Part shown: one piece after another, positions 24,170-33,815 of the stretch
Layout of the letters: each line of letters starts with the position of its first letter
Position numbering within the stretch: the first letter of the stretch is position 1
Origin: Natronoarchaeum rubrum
GTDB taxonomy: Archaea > Halobacteriota > Halobacteria > Halobacteriales > Natronoarchaeaceae
Reading direction: 5' to 3'
DNA length: 64,000 nt
NCBI RefSeq assembly: GCF_024494695.1
Contig: NZ_JANHDP010000003.1
Span: forward strand, 526,907-590,906
Translations under genes and position numbers: made by a program
The notes under the pieces: model-generated
The model's database searches: none
What the model was told of the DNA's origin: nothing
What the model saw: only the letters and a program-made list of their open reading frames with translations

Positions 24170-26560
24170 ATGACAGAGAAGTCGGACCAGGGCGCGGAGG
24201 CGGGAGGCGGAGAGCGGCGCGAGCTGACCGCTCGCTTCTCCGTTCCCGAGATGGATTGCCCGTCCTGCGCCGGGAAAGTCGACAAGAGCCTCAAGCGGGT
24301 CGACGGCGTGCTCGACGCCACCGAGCAGCCGACGACCGGGACGGCGACGGTGACGTACGATCCAGATCGCACCGACCGGTCGGACCTCGTCGCGGCGATC
24401 GAGGGCGCCGGCTACGAGGTCGTCGGAGGCGACGAGGAACCGGCGGACGGCGAAGAGGGAAGCGACGGCGTCGACGTCGCGCCGCCCGCCGAAATCTGGA
24501 CGAGCACGCGCGCGATCAAAACGTGGATCGGCGCGGTGCTGGTCGCGCTCGGCTTGCTGTTCGAGTTCGTCCTGACGGGACTCAACCCCGAGATCGCGAG
24601 CGTTCTGGACTACCCGCTCTCGCTCGCGGACGTGCTGTTCCTCGGCGCCGTCGTGGCCAGCGGGCTGCCCGTGATCCGGGGCGGCTACTACTCGGCGCGC
24701 CAGCGCAGCCTCGACATCGACCTGCTGATGGGGACCGCGATCATCGCGGCGACGGGGATCGGCTACTTCGTCGAGGCGGCGACGCTGGCGGTTCTCTTTA
24801 GCATCGCGGAGCTGCTGGAAGATTTCGCGATGGATCGGGCGCGGGACTCGCTGCGCGAGCTGATGGAGTTGTCGCCCGACGAGGCGACGGTCCGGCGCGG
24901 TGGAGAGGAGATCACGGTGCCGGCGGAGGAGGTCGAGGTCGGCGAGACGGTCGTCGTCCGACCGGGCGAGAAGATCCCCCTCGACGGCGTCGTCAGAGAC
25001 GGCGAGAGCGCGGTCGACGAGTCGCCGATCACCGGCGAGAGCGTGCCGGTCGACAAGACCGCTGGCGAGGAGGTGTTCGCCGGATCGATCGCCGCGGAGG
25101 GGTATCTGGAGGTCGAGGTCACCTCGACGGCGGGCGACTCGACGCTCTCGCGGATCATCGAGATGGTCCAGGGCGCCCAGGCCGAACGGACGGAAACCGA
25201 GCAGTTCGTCGACCGGTTCGCGGGCTACTACACGCCGGTCGTCGTCGTGCTGGCGATCCTGACCGCCGCCGTCCCGCCGCTGCTGATCGACACCGCTGCG
25301 ACGGTCGAGATCGCCGGCCTCGCCCACTCGTTCGAGGGCGACTGGGGGACGTGGTTCGTCCGGGGGCTAACCCTGCTGGTGATCGCCTGCCCCTGTGCGT
25401 TCGTGATTTCGACGCCCGTCTCAGTCGTCTCGGGGATTACCAGCGCCGCGAAGAACGGCGTCCTCATCAAGGGCGGCAACTACCTCGAAGCGATGGGCGA
25501 GGTCGACGCCGTCGCGCTGGACAAAACCGGGACGCTCACCAAGGGCGAGTTGGCGGTCACCGACGTCGTCCCGGCGGACGGTGGCGACGCCGACGACCTG
25601 CTGCGACACGCCGCCGCGCTGGAGCGGCGAAGCGAGCACCCGATCGCGCGGGCGATCCTCGACCGCGCCGAGGAGGCGAGCGTCGACGACCTGCCCGAAC
25701 CGTCGGCGTTCGAGAGCCTGACCGGCAAAGGCGTCCGCGCCGATCTCGACGGGCGGACGGTCTACGCCGGCAAGCCCGCGCTGTTCGAGGAACTGGGCGT
25801 CGATCTCTCGGCCGCTGGCGTCGGCCCCGCCGGCAGCGAGCGCACCGACGGCGGGACCGTCGCTGCGACGCCGTCGGACGGCGAGCGCGGCGCCGACGTC
25901 GAGACCGTCGCCGACCGCGTTCGGGCGCTCGAACGCGAGGGCAAGACGGTCGTTCTCGTCGGGACCGACGCGGAGTTGCTCGGCGTCGTCGCGGTCGCCG
26001 ACGAGGTGCGGCCCGCCTCGAAGCGCGCCGTCGAGCGCCTGCGCGACCTCGGCGTCGGCCGGGTCGTGATGCTCACCGGCGACAACGAGGGCACCGCGCG
26101 GGCGATCGCCGAGGAGGTCGGCGTCGACGAGTACCGCGCCGAGTTGCTGCCCGACGAGAAGGTCGACGCCGTCGAGGCGCTGCGAGCGGAGTACGGCAGC
26201 GTCGCGATGGTCGGCGACGGCGTCAACGACGCGCCGGCGCTGGCGACCGCGAACGTCGGCGTCGCGATGGGCGCGGCGGGCACCGACACGGCTCTCGAAA
26301 CCGCGGACATCGCGCTGATGGGTGACGACGTCGGGAAACTGCCGTACCTGTACGATCTTTCGCACAAGGGCAACGCCGTCATCCGGCAGAACATCTGGTC
26401 GAGCCTCGGCGTCAAGGCGCTGCTGGCGGTCGGCGTCCCGCTGGGCTACGTCTCGGTCGCGCTGGCGGTGGTTGTCGGCGACATGGGAATGAGCCTCGGC
26501 GTCACCGGCAACGCGATGCGGCTCTCGCGCGTGACGCCCGATCGGTTCGAGGACGAGTAG
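24170..26560 (+). CDS. P1B-type heavy-metal-transporting ATPase (Zn/Cd/Pb-like)
   Basis: 796 residues. Pumps soft metal ions out of the cell using ATP. One HMA domain with CPSC at residues 30-33; about eight membrane helices; CPC metal site at 407-409; phosphorylation DKTGTLTKG at Asp451; hinge MVGDGVNDAPAL. Near the end the DMG motif (GDMGMSLGVTGNAMRL) resembles the D-x-G of ZntA-type pumps, so Zn, Cd or Pb is more likely than Cu, though copper cannot be excluded. The region 545-590 has a low-complexity insertion in the nucleotide domain. Preceded by a Cys-rich Bat regulator. Confidence 0.9.
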   Translation: MTEKSDQGAEAGGGERRELTARFSVPEMDCPSCAGKVDKSLKRVDGVLDATEQPTTGTATVTYDPDRTDRSDLVAAIEGAGYEVVGGDEEPADGEEGSDGVDVAPPAEIWTSTRAIKTWIGAVLVALGLLFEFVLTGLNPEIASVLDYPLSLADVLFLGAVVASGLPVIRGGYYSARQRSLDIDLLMGTAIIAATGIGYFVEAATLAVLFSIAELLEDFAMDRARDSLRELMELSPDEATVRRGGEEITVPAEEVEVGETVVVRPGEKIPLDGVVRDGESAVDESPITGESVPVDKTAGEEVFAGSIAAEGYLEVEVTSTAGDSTLSRIIEMVQGAQAERTETEQFVDRFAGYYTPVVVVLAILTAAVPPLLIDTAATVEIAGLAHSFEGDWGTWFVRGLTLLVIACPCAFVISTPVSVVSGITSAAKNGVLIKGGNYLEAMGEVDAVALDKTGTLTKGELAVTDVVPADGGDADDLLRHAAALERRSEHPIARAILDRAEEASVDDLPEPSAFESLTGKGVRADLDGRTVYAGKPALFEELGVDLSAAGVGPAGSERTDGGTVAATPSDGERGADVETVADRVRALEREGKTVVLVGTDAELLGVVAVADEVRPASKRAVERLRDLGVGRVVMLTGDNEGTARAIAEEVGVDEYRAELLPDEKVDAVEALRAEYGSVAMVGDGVNDAPALATANVGVAMGAAGTDTALETADIALMGDDVGKLPYLYDLSHKGNAVIRQNIWSSLGVKALLAVGVPLGYVSVALAVVVGDMGMSLGVTGNAMRLSRVTPDRFEDE

Positions 26561-26622
26561 CGACGGCCGGCCGACTCGACGACGATGACGACGGCGGCGC
26601 GACGCCGACGATCGGCGTCCGC

Positions 26623-27648
26623 CTACCGCTGGGACTCCCGCAGAATCAGCGGGCCGATCGCCAGCGTCCGTTTGGCGACCGGCGCGATCCGGAGGATGTA
26701 GGCGACGAAGAGCAAGAACGGGATCAGCGAGATAGTAAACGCCGCCGCGAACACCCAGGTGACGGTCGGAACGGACAAGAAGACGCCCGTGAACGTCGCC
26801 GAACCGACGAACGTCAGCATGCCGCCGGCGACGATCAGCGAGGGGATCGCCGCGTAGAGGATGTACACCGAGAGGTCGACCAGCGCCCACTGGAAGTACA
26901 GCGTCTTGATGTGCTCGCGGGCAGGACCGAACATCGCCAGCGAGGATCTGAGCTCCTCGAACGCTTCGCGCTGGTCCTCGTCGAACTCGTCGCCGAACTC
27001 GTCGACGATGCGCTCGACCTGATAGATCTTCCAGCCGTAGTTGAAGTTCAGCGCCGCGAACAGCACGTCGAACGTGCCGAACTGGGCGCCGTCGAGTTCG
27101 TTCTGAACCTCCTCGGCGTTGCCGTGAATGCTGTCGACGAACTCGCCCGTCTGGTCGATCAACTGCTCGTTGTCGCTCTCGCGGACGATCCGGTCGACTA
27201 CCTCGGCTCGTCGCTCGATCTCCTCGGCGAGGTGACCGAGAAACGCCGAGGGATCGGCCGGGACGGCCGTACCGAACAGGTCTTTCGTGTACGTTCGGAA
27301 GTCCATGGCGTCGCTCATCCGCTTGCGCTGGTCACCCAGCGGCCCGTTCTCCTGGGAGAGCACGAGTTGGCTGATCGTGACGACCAGCGTCGTGCCCGTG
27401 ATGATCGCGCTGATCATCGTCGAGAACGTCGTCTCGATCGTGTCGTCGGAGGCGAGTTGGGTCGACAGCGGTGGCTCCAAGAGCAGGCTCAGTCCCAGGA
27501 ACGACAGGAACACGAGCGCGGCGAACGCGCCGGTCAGGGCGAACCGGTTCGTCCGGAACAGCAGCCAGATCTTGACCCGGCTCTCGTCGGCCCGGCCGCG
27601 CATCGTGTCCGCGGTGCTGATCTCCCCGCTGCTGTCATCCTCGCTCAT
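26623..27648 (-). CDS. Haloarchaeal membrane protein, four helices with cytosolic domain
   Basis: 341 residues. Two N-terminal helices (FALTGAFAALVFLSFLGLSLLL and FSTMISAIITGTTLVVTISQLVLSQENG), a long hydrophilic helical middle (about 135-265), then two C-terminal helices (SVYILYAAIPSLIVAGGMLTF and VTWVFAAAFTISLIPFLLFV). Not assigned to a known transporter; the layout resembles bestrophin/TMEM-like or DUF families. It overlaps by four bases the DUF4177 gene, so they are one operon. Start ATG 27648 is used; the longer frame is Arg-rich shadow. Confidence 0.75.
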   Translation of the reverse strand: MSEDDSSGEISTADTMRGRADESRVKIWLLFRTNRFALTGAFAALVFLSFLGLSLLLEPPLSTQLASDDTIETTFSTMISAIITGTTLVVTISQLVLSQENGPLGDQRKRMSDAMDFRTYTKDLFGTAVPADPSAFLGHLAEEIERRAEVVDRIVRESDNEQLIDQTGEFVDSIHGNAEEVQNELDGAQFGTFDVLFAALNFNYGWKIYQVERIVDEFGDEFDEDQREAFEELRSSLAMFGPAREHIKTLYFQWALVDLSVYILYAAIPSLIVAGGMLTFVGSATFTGVFLSVPTVTWVFAAAFTISLIPFLLFVAYILRIAPVAKRTLAIGPLILRESQR

Positions 27649-27863
27649 CCGTCCTCTCGCGTCCGTTCGTCGGCCTCGGCCGGGCGCTTGAGCAGCAGGT
27701 ACTTCGTCCCGCCGCCGGTGTAATCGATCGTATCGACGAGTTCCCAACCCTCGGCGCCGAGTTCGTTGAGCCGCTCCGTCGGGTCCTTTGCTTCCTTCAT
27801 CGTCGCCTCTCGAGGCGGCCGGAGGCTCCGGTACTCCCACTCGATTCGTCGGGCATCAGTCAC
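27645..27863 (-). CDS. DUF4177-like small protein
   Basis: 72 residues: IEWEYRSLRPPREATMKEAKDPTERLNELGAEGWELVDTIDY...TKYLLLKRP. The LNELGAEGWELV core is the DUF4177 signature. Function unknown in general; first gene of a two-gene operon with the membrane protein (ATGA-type overlap). Confidence 0.8.
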   Translation of the reverse strand: MTDARRIEWEYRSLRPPREATMKEAKDPTERLNELGAEGWELVDTIDYTGGGTKYLLLKRPAEADERTREDG

Positions 27864-27962
27864 AGAGCAGTGTTCGAGGCTCTGGCATAAGCATATTGGC
27901 CCATCCCGACGATCGCGTGGCGCTCGTCGTACGCTTAAGCGCCACCTCGTGGTACCGTCGGT

Positions 27963-29390
27963 ATGCGCCTCGTGCAGGTGTTGATTCCGGAAGGAAATCG
28001 ACAGCCGGTGTTGCGGGCACTCGACGACCAGGGAATCGACTACGCGGTGTTCGACGAGACCGGTCGCGGCGAGTTCGAGGCGATGGTTCAGTTTCCCGTC
28101 CCACCGACGGGCGTCGAGCCGGTGCTCGAAGACCTGCGAGCGGCCGGCGTCAGCGAGAGTGCATACACGATCGTGTTGCCGACCGAGACCGTCGTCTCCG
28201 AACGTATCGTGGCGCTGGAGGCGCTCTATCCCGGCGATCGTCTCTCGCGGGAGGAGCTAAAAGCCAACGCCCAATCGCTCGCACCGGAGCTGCTGACGTA
28301 CTTCGCGTTCATCGTCCTGAGCACGGTCATCGCCACGGGCGGACTGCTGCTCGATTCGGCGGCGACGATCATCGGCGCCATGGTCGTCGCGCCGCTGATG
28401 GGGCCGGCGATCACCGCGAGCGCAGGCAGCGTCCTCGCGGACCGCGATCTGGCGGCCCGAGGCATCGCGCTGCAGGTGACGGGACTCGTCCTGGCCATCG
28501 TCGTGGCCGCGGCGGCGGGGGCGCTGCTCAGGGGGACAGTGATAATCCCGCCGGGAACCGACATTCGGACGATTCCACAGATTCTAGAACGGACGAGTCC
28601 CGACTTCCTCTCGCTGTTCATCGCGTTCGGCTCGGGGATCGCCGGCGCGATCAGCGTCTCGCGCGGGTCGGGATCGACACTCGTCGGCGTCGCCATCGCG
28701 GTCGCGCTCATTCCGCCCGCAGCGACGGCGGGGCTCGGGATCGCCTGGGGCTTTTCGGGCGTCGCGGCGTCGGCCACGGTGCTGGTGCTGGTCAACCTGC
28801 TGTCGATCAACCTCTCGGCGCTGGCGATCTTCTGGTTCAGCGGCTACCGGCCCGAACGCAGGACGCATCGAGACAGCGCCCGTTCCTCGGTTCTCAGGCG
28901 CGGCGCGGTGCTCGTCGTCGCACTCGTGGGGCTCTCGGTCGTGCTCGGACTGGTCACGTTCGCGTCCTATCAGACGACCACGTTCGAACAGCAGGCGACC
29001 GCCGAGACCGAGCGCTTTTTCGACGAGGCTGCGCTCTCGGCGTACGAGCTCGAAGCCGTCGAGGTCGACTACGATACACAGGACATCCTCCTCGGAAACG
29101 ACCCGGCGGTCTCGGCCGTCGTCGGACGGCCGAACGCGACCGGGATTCCGCCCGACACCGCCACGCAACTCGACCGACGAATCGAACGAGCGACCGGCCG
29201 AGATCCCGCGGTGCGCGTCTCGTTCGTCGTCGCGCAAGAGACCGAACCGATCCCTCCGACGACCGGCACCTCGACCGGTGTACGCGTCGAGGCAGACCGC
29301 GGCGGGGCGCCACGGACGACGGTCGCGGTCGGTTCCGAGTACGAAAATAGTCGGGGTGCGATCACACCGACGTCGCCGGCTCGTCCTTGA
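27963..29390 (+). CDS. TIGR00341/DUF389 membrane protein
   Basis: 475 residues. The cytosolic N terminus (about 1-95) is a small ferredoxin-like domain; from residue 105 there are about five membrane helices with the conserved SAATIIGAMVVAPLMGPA and RGSGSTLVGVAIAVALIPPAATAGLGIAW motifs of DUF389. The C terminus is hydrophilic. Function not known; transport or sensing suggested for the family. Its last 29 bases overlap the end of the convergent HdeD-like gene. Confidence 0.88.
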   Translation: MRLVQVLIPEGNRQPVLRALDDQGIDYAVFDETGRGEFEAMVQFPVPPTGVEPVLEDLRAAGVSESAYTIVLPTETVVSERIVALEALYPGDRLSREELKANAQSLAPELLTYFAFIVLSTVIATGGLLLDSAATIIGAMVVAPLMGPAITASAGSVLADRDLAARGIALQVTGLVLAIVVAAAAGALLRGTVIIPPGTDIRTIPQILERTSPDFLSLFIAFGSGIAGAISVSRGSGSTLVGVAIAVALIPPAATAGLGIAWGFSGVAASATVLVLVNLLSINLSALAIFWFSGYRPERRTHRDSARSSVLRRGAVLVVALVGLSVVLGLVTFASYQTTTFEQQATAETERFFDEAALSAYELEAVEVDYDTQDILLGNDPAVSAVVGRPNATGIPPDTATQLDRRIERATGRDPAVRVSFVVAQETEPIPPTTGTSTGVRVEADRGGAPRTTVAVGSEYENSRGAITPTSPARP

Positions 29391-29940
29391 CGACGCGGCG
29401 TTCGGCCGATCCGACCGACAGCAGCGCGACGCCGCTGACCAGCAGGTTGACGCCGAACAGCGTGCCGACCGCCCACAGCGCCGTCGACGGGAAGCCGGCG
29501 AACAGCAGTCCGGCCAGCAGGATGCCGATCGCGCCGCTGGCCGCGATCCAGAGCCCGTTGGCCTCGCGGGGCATCCCCAGCCCGGCGACGAGTTCGATCA
29601 GACCGCCGACGAACAGGTACGCGATCACGAGCAGCGTCAGCGTCGTCAGCCCGAACACCGGGTTCACGAAGAAGATGACCCCGGCGACGACGTACACGAC
29701 ACCGAGAACCACTTGGACGGCGCTCCCGGTCCAGCCGGGCGCCGAGAACGCGTGGACCGCGTGGGCGATCCCGCCGGCCACCAGTAGGACGCCGAGCAGT
29801 AGCGACAGCGAGACGCCCGTCACGAACGGAAACACGATCGCGAGTAGTCCGAGTAGCGCGAGGACGATCCCCGTGCCGGCGGGGACGCGCCAGTTTTGAT
29901 CGGGAGCGATGCCTATCTCTTCTACAGATGTTTCTGCCAT
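29362..29940 (-). CDS. HdeD-family membrane protein (DUF308)
   Basis: 192 residues with six short helices in repeated pairs (IVLALLGLLAIVFPFVTGVSL...LLVAGGIAHAVHAF, AVQVVLGVVYVVAGVIFFVNP). The pattern fits the HdeD acid-resistance membrane family; in haloarchaea the role is not established. A TATAAAC promoter lies about 20-25 bases upstream of the ATG at 29940. Tail-to-tail with the DUF389 gene. Confidence 0.85.
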   Translation of the reverse strand: MAETSVEEIGIAPDQNWRVPAGTGIVLALLGLLAIVFPFVTGVSLSLLLGVLLVAGGIAHAVHAFSAPGWTGSAVQVVLGVVYVVAGVIFFVNPVFGLTTLTLLVIAYLFVGGLIELVAGLGMPREANGLWIAASGAIGILLAGLLFAGFPSTALWAVGTLFGVNLLVSGVALLSVGSAERRVVKDEPATSV

Positions 29941-30044
29941 TTCAGTTCCTCCGTGTATAAACTACGACGTCAGCGCGTATAACCGCCGTTTACTGGATCC
30001 GAGAATATACGTCGGGACGATATGTCAGAATTCGCATCTACAGT

Positions 30045-31277
30045 TCACCCCTCGGGATCGCGGGTCTCGTCGACGCCGTCAGCCGAATCGGCGTCCGCAG
30101 GCGCACCGGTGTCAGTCGCTTCAGGATCAGTTCCGTCGGAATCGGCATCGTCCCCGCCCCCGTCGCTCTCGGGATCCGTACGATTGGCCGCCGAAACGCC
30201 CGCTGCTCGGCCATCGTTCGGCGTCGATGCGCCAGCCGCCGCCCGATCGGCGGCCGCGGGCGCTCTCGCCGGACCGATGGCGGCGTCCCTGACCAGCACC
30301 TCGACGATGATCTTCAGCATCCCCAGCACGATCGGTCCGAAGAACAGGCCGACGACGCCGAAGACCGCCACGCCGCCGAAGATGCCGACGACGATCGTAG
30401 CGGGGTTGAGCGAGGCGCCGCGGTTGACGATCAGCGGGCGGAGCACGTTGTCCGACCCGCTGATCACGACGGCGCCGAAGACCAGTAGCGCGCCGGCCGC
30501 GACCGGCCGGTTCACGAGCGCGAGGAAGCCGACGGCGGGGATCCAGACCACCGACGCGCCCACCAGCGGGAGCAAGGAGAGTACGAACGTGATGACGAAC
30601 CAGAACGCCACGTTGCCGAACCCGAGCGGGACGAACGCCAGCACCGTCAGCAGCGCCTGGACGAACGCCACGACGGCGGTGCCGACGATGCCGGCCCACA
30701 TGAGCCGATCGAAGTTCGCGAACAGCTCCTCGCGGAGCTCGGGCTCGATCGGCGTCACGCCCCGGAGCCACGCCACCAGCGCGTCGCCGTCGCGCAGCAG
30801 GTAAAACAGGACGAATCCGAACACGGTGAGCCCGATCAGCAGCTCGGGGATGCCGCCGACGATGGTGACGACGTTACCCGCTGCGCCCTGGAGACCGTTC
30901 TCGACGGCGTCCGAGAGCGTCTGGACGAGCATCTCTGTCTCGATCCCGATCCGGCCCGACACCTGGTCGGCGATCGCCTCGGCGTCCAACGTCTCCACAC
31001 CCTCGACGATCCTGTCGGCCTGCCTGACGGCGGTCGCGAGCGCCAGTCCGACCGGGACGAGGATCACCGCCGTGGCGAACATCATCGTCGCGGCGGCCGC
31101 GAGCGTCGGCCCGATCCGGCGCGCGAGCCGATCGTTGATGGGGTCGAGCACGTACGCGAGCAACACGGCGAACAGCACGAACTGCAGGTACGGCAACACG
31201 ACCAGCGCCGAGAGGGCCGCGACGACCGCCGCCAGCGCGAGGAGGAAACGTCGCGACCCGGGAGAGCGTCGACTCAT
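30045..31277 (-). CDS. AI-2E family (PerM-like) transporter
   Basis: 410 residues, about seven to eight membrane helices. The central LRGVTPIEPELREELFANFDRLMWAGIVGT and the DNVLRPLIVNRGASLNPATIVVGIFGG motif are typical of the AI-2E/PerM/YhhT family, thought to export small molecules or ions. The C terminus (about 340-410) is a low-complexity acidic tail. The region between this gene and rfcL, about 200 bases, holds no supported gene. Confidence 0.87.
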   Translation of the reverse strand: MSRRSPGSRRFLLALAAVVAALSALVVLPYLQFVLFAVLLAYVLDPINDRLARRIGPTLAAAATMMFATAVILVPVGLALATAVRQADRIVEGVETLDAEAIADQVSGRIGIETEMLVQTLSDAVENGLQGAAGNVVTIVGGIPELLIGLTVFGFVLFYLLRDGDALVAWLRGVTPIEPELREELFANFDRLMWAGIVGTAVVAFVQALLTVLAFVPLGFGNVAFWFVITFVLSLLPLVGASVVWIPAVGFLALVNRPVAAGALLVFGAVVISGSDNVLRPLIVNRGASLNPATIVVGIFGGVAVFGVVGLFFGPIVLGMLKIIVEVLVRDAAIGPARAPAAADRAAAGASTPNDGRAAGVSAANRTDPESDGGGDDADSDGTDPEATDTGAPADADSADGVDETRDPEG

Positions 31278-31475
31278 GAGTGGTAGGCTCGGCGACGCGA
31301 CCCGGATATCGGTTGTGCGGACGCCGTCGCTCCGCTCGACCGGGTCGTCGACGCGAGCGTCGGATCGTGGTACAGGAGCCGCCGCAAAACGCGTTGTTTA
31401 CCGGTGTGTGCGCAGTGGGTTCGAACAGTTGCGGGGTGGTTGTGGCGCGGGCCTGCCGGATCTCCACCGACCGCG

Positions 31476-32990
31476 TCAGAAGAAGTCGTCCAGACCGGAC
31501 TGGTCGTCGTCCGACTCGGCGGCGTCGGCGTCCGCATCGTTCTCGGACGATTCGGCGTCCGCGTCGGTCGCGTCGGCGTCGCTCGCGCCGGCGTCGAGCG
31601 TCACCTGACCGTCGTCGCTCTCGTTCTCGTCGCTCGACTCGTCGGCGTCGTCGTCGCCCGCGTCGTCGGTCGATCGTACCGCGCCCTCGAACGCGCCGCC
31701 GGAGTGCTCGACGGCGGCTTCCGCCCGCAGCTCCTCGGCGTCCTCGACGATCGACTGGACCTTGTTCGTGTCTTTCCCGCTGCCGGTGACGAAGGACAGC
31801 TCTTTCGCGTCCAGATCGTAGGCGGCGGCCATCCGAACCGTGAGATCGCGGTTCTTGCAGTGATGAGTCATCACCGCGAGAAACGGCAGTACGCGCCGGC
31901 GGGCCGTGCCGATGCTGGTGCCGCTCTGTTCGGCGATCCGCCGCGCGATGCCGTCGCGCGTCTGGCGGGTCCCCTTCGAGCGCCCGAGCTTCGACCAGTA
32001 GCTCGGCGGGCCGTAGCGAGTCCATCCGCCCTTCGATCCCTGGCGGGCCGCGGCGACGCCGGCGGTCATGTTGTCGCCCGCGTAGCGCCAGTACGAGTAG
32101 TTCTGCGTCGCCCGCACCCGGCCGAGCCAGCGGTCGGCGTTCGCCAGGTAGCCGTAGGCGTCGGCGAGCTCTTGCCCTTCGTAATCTTTGGGCATGTTGT
32201 CCTCGATCCAGTTGATCATGTCGTCGGGCGTCTCGTCGACGTCGTAGGAGGCTTTCAGCGCCTCCTCGGCGTCTAACTTCTTGATCACGTCGTCGAGGTA
32301 ATCGAAGATGCCCTCGGTCGTGTCGCGCTCGCCGGTCATCACGTCGTCGACGGTCAGCGTCTCCGTTTGCTCGGCGACTGCCTGGAGGTCGTTGATCGCC
32401 GAGCGCAGGTCGCCGCTGGTCTGCTCGGCGATCTTCTTGAGCGCCTCGTCCTCGAACTCGACGCCCTCCTGCCGGCAGATGTCCCGCAGCACGGGGACGA
32501 TCGAGCGCGTCGAAACGTCGCGGAACTCGATCTCCTCGCAGGCGTTGCGCAGGCTCTGGGACATGTCGTAGAACTCGTTTGCGATCAGCACGATCGGCTG
32601 GTTGGCGTCCTTGACGACGCCCGTGACCGCTCGCGAGCCGCCGTAGTCGGCGTTGCCGTGGAAGTTGTCCGCCTCGTCCATGATGACGAGACGGCGCCCG
32701 GCGCCCCCGGCGGTCAGCGTCCCGCTCTTGGAGGCTTCGCCCGCGATCCGATCGATCACGTCGCCCTGACGCTGGTCGCTGGCGTTGAGTTCCATCACCG
32801 GCCAGCCCATGTCGTTGGCCAGCGCGTGGGCCGCGGAGGTCTTGCCGATCCCCGGGCTCCCGTGGACGATCGCCGCCTTCCGGTGGTCCTCCCAGGAGTC
32901 GGCCCACTCCTTCAGCGCGTCGCGGGCCTTGTCGTTCCCCCGGACCTCGGCGAGGGTGTCGGGGCGGTACTTCTCCGTCCAGTCGGTCAT
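31476..32990 (-). CDS. rfcL: Replication factor C large subunit
   Basis: 504 residues. Clamp loader subunit that opens PCNA on primed DNA. Walker A is HGSPGIGKTSAA (about residue 45), Walker B MDEADN, and sensor regions IANEFYDMS follow. The C-terminal 90 residues are strongly acidic and low complexity, ending in QSGLDDFF, a clear PIP box (Q-x2-L-x2-F-F) that contacts PCNA. The acidic region is longer than in non-halophilic archaea. Confidence 0.95.
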   Translation of the reverse strand: MTDWTEKYRPDTLAEVRGNDKARDALKEWADSWEDHRKAAIVHGSPGIGKTSAAHALANDMGWPVMELNASDQRQGDVIDRIAGEASKSGTLTAGGAGRRLVIMDEADNFHGNADYGGSRAVTGVVKDANQPIVLIANEFYDMSQSLRNACEEIEFRDVSTRSIVPVLRDICRQEGVEFEDEALKKIAEQTSGDLRSAINDLQAVAEQTETLTVDDVMTGERDTTEGIFDYLDDVIKKLDAEEALKASYDVDETPDDMINWIEDNMPKDYEGQELADAYGYLANADRWLGRVRATQNYSYWRYAGDNMTAGVAAARQGSKGGWTRYGPPSYWSKLGRSKGTRQTRDGIARRIAEQSGTSIGTARRRVLPFLAVMTHHCKNRDLTVRMAAAYDLDAKELSFVTGSGKDTNKVQSIVEDAEELRAEAAVEHSGGAFEGAVRSTDDAGDDDADESSDENESDDGQVTLDAGASDADATDADAESSENDADADAAESDDDQSGLDDFF

Positions 32991-33041
32991 TGCCCGGAGG
33001 TAGGGACGAACCGCGTTTAGTGGTTGCGGAGCGGCGCGCCG

Positions 33042-33419
33042 TCAGGCTTCGTCGTCGGTATCTCTGAGGTCGACCCGAGGTGCGTACCCCTCGTACGCTT
33101 CGTCGCTGGAGACGACGGCGTCGCCGTTCGACTCGACGAGATGAAGCGCGTCGAACGGCGTGAAGCCGTGGTCCTCGACGTATGTCGCCGCGGCGACCAC
33201 TGCGTCGACATCGCCGCGGACCTCCACGAGGGCGGCGGCGTTAGCGACGACTCGCTCCGCGTCCCTGTCTTCGCGGTAGGCGACCAGCAGCAGTTCGACG
33301 AGCGTGAATCGCGACGTCCACAGTTCGTTCCGATGGTCGCGGTACACCGATTCGGCCGCATCGCCCAGCCAGTCGTCGTCTTTGATCAGTGCGAGGAGGA
33401 AGTCCGTCTCCGCGTACAT
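33042..33419 (-). CDS. vapC: PIN-domain toxin, VapC family
   Basis: 125 residues with acidic PIN residues: AETDFLLALIKDDDWLG (first Asp), TLVELLL (Glu), DALHLVES (third) and SSDEAYEG (fourth). Likely an RNA-cleaving toxin. It starts immediately after the stop of the antitoxin gene, so the two are coupled. Confidence 0.85.
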   Translation of the reverse strand: MYAETDFLLALIKDDDWLGDAAESVYRDHRNELWTSRFTLVELLLVAYREDRDAERVVANAAALVEVRGDVDAVVAAATYVEDHGFTPFDALHLVESNGDAVVSSDEAYEGYAPRVDLRDTDDEA

Positions 33420-33650
33420 TCAGTGACCGGCCTCGTCGAGCGCGGCTTCGCGGGCGGCATCGCGGAGTTCGTCGGCCGATTTCTCGACATCGGCGAACTC
33501 GTCGCGGAGCGCAGCGAGGGGATCCTCCGCGACGGGGATCAGCTTGATGCCGTCGTGGAGGTCGACGACGCGATAGCGGTCGCCGTACCGTTCTCGGAGC
33601 TCTTTCGGGAGCGTCAGGCGGCCGCGATCGTCGAGCGTCGCATCGGACAT
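33420..33650 (-). CDS. vapB: AbrB-fold antitoxin, VapB family
   Basis: 76 residues. N-terminal swapped-hairpin DNA-binding domain (ATLDDRGRLTLPKELRERYG, YRVVDLHDGIKLIPV) and a helical C terminus that should wrap and inhibit the downstream PIN toxin. First gene of the pair; probably represses its own promoter. Confidence 0.87.
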   Translation of the reverse strand: MSDATLDDRGRLTLPKELRERYGDRYRVVDLHDGIKLIPVAEDPLAALRDEFADVEKSADELRDAAREAALDEAGH

Positions 33651-33815
33651 ACTCGAACGAAGGGCGGGGAGAAATATGAAGATTCCCCTGGTTTGCAGGA
33701 TTACCCACGAAGTGATGTCCGGAGGGTACAGCCAGACATTCTTCTCGAGGGGCGGTAGGAACTAACCGACGTCCTTCACCCCCGCGGTTTTGGCTCGTTG
33801 CGTGGCATTTCACGT

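Noticed and set aside
31274..31537. 87-residue minus-strand frame between perM and rfcL
   Set aside because: Overlaps the rfcL 3' end, low complexity Thr/Arg/Ser-rich, no homology signal.
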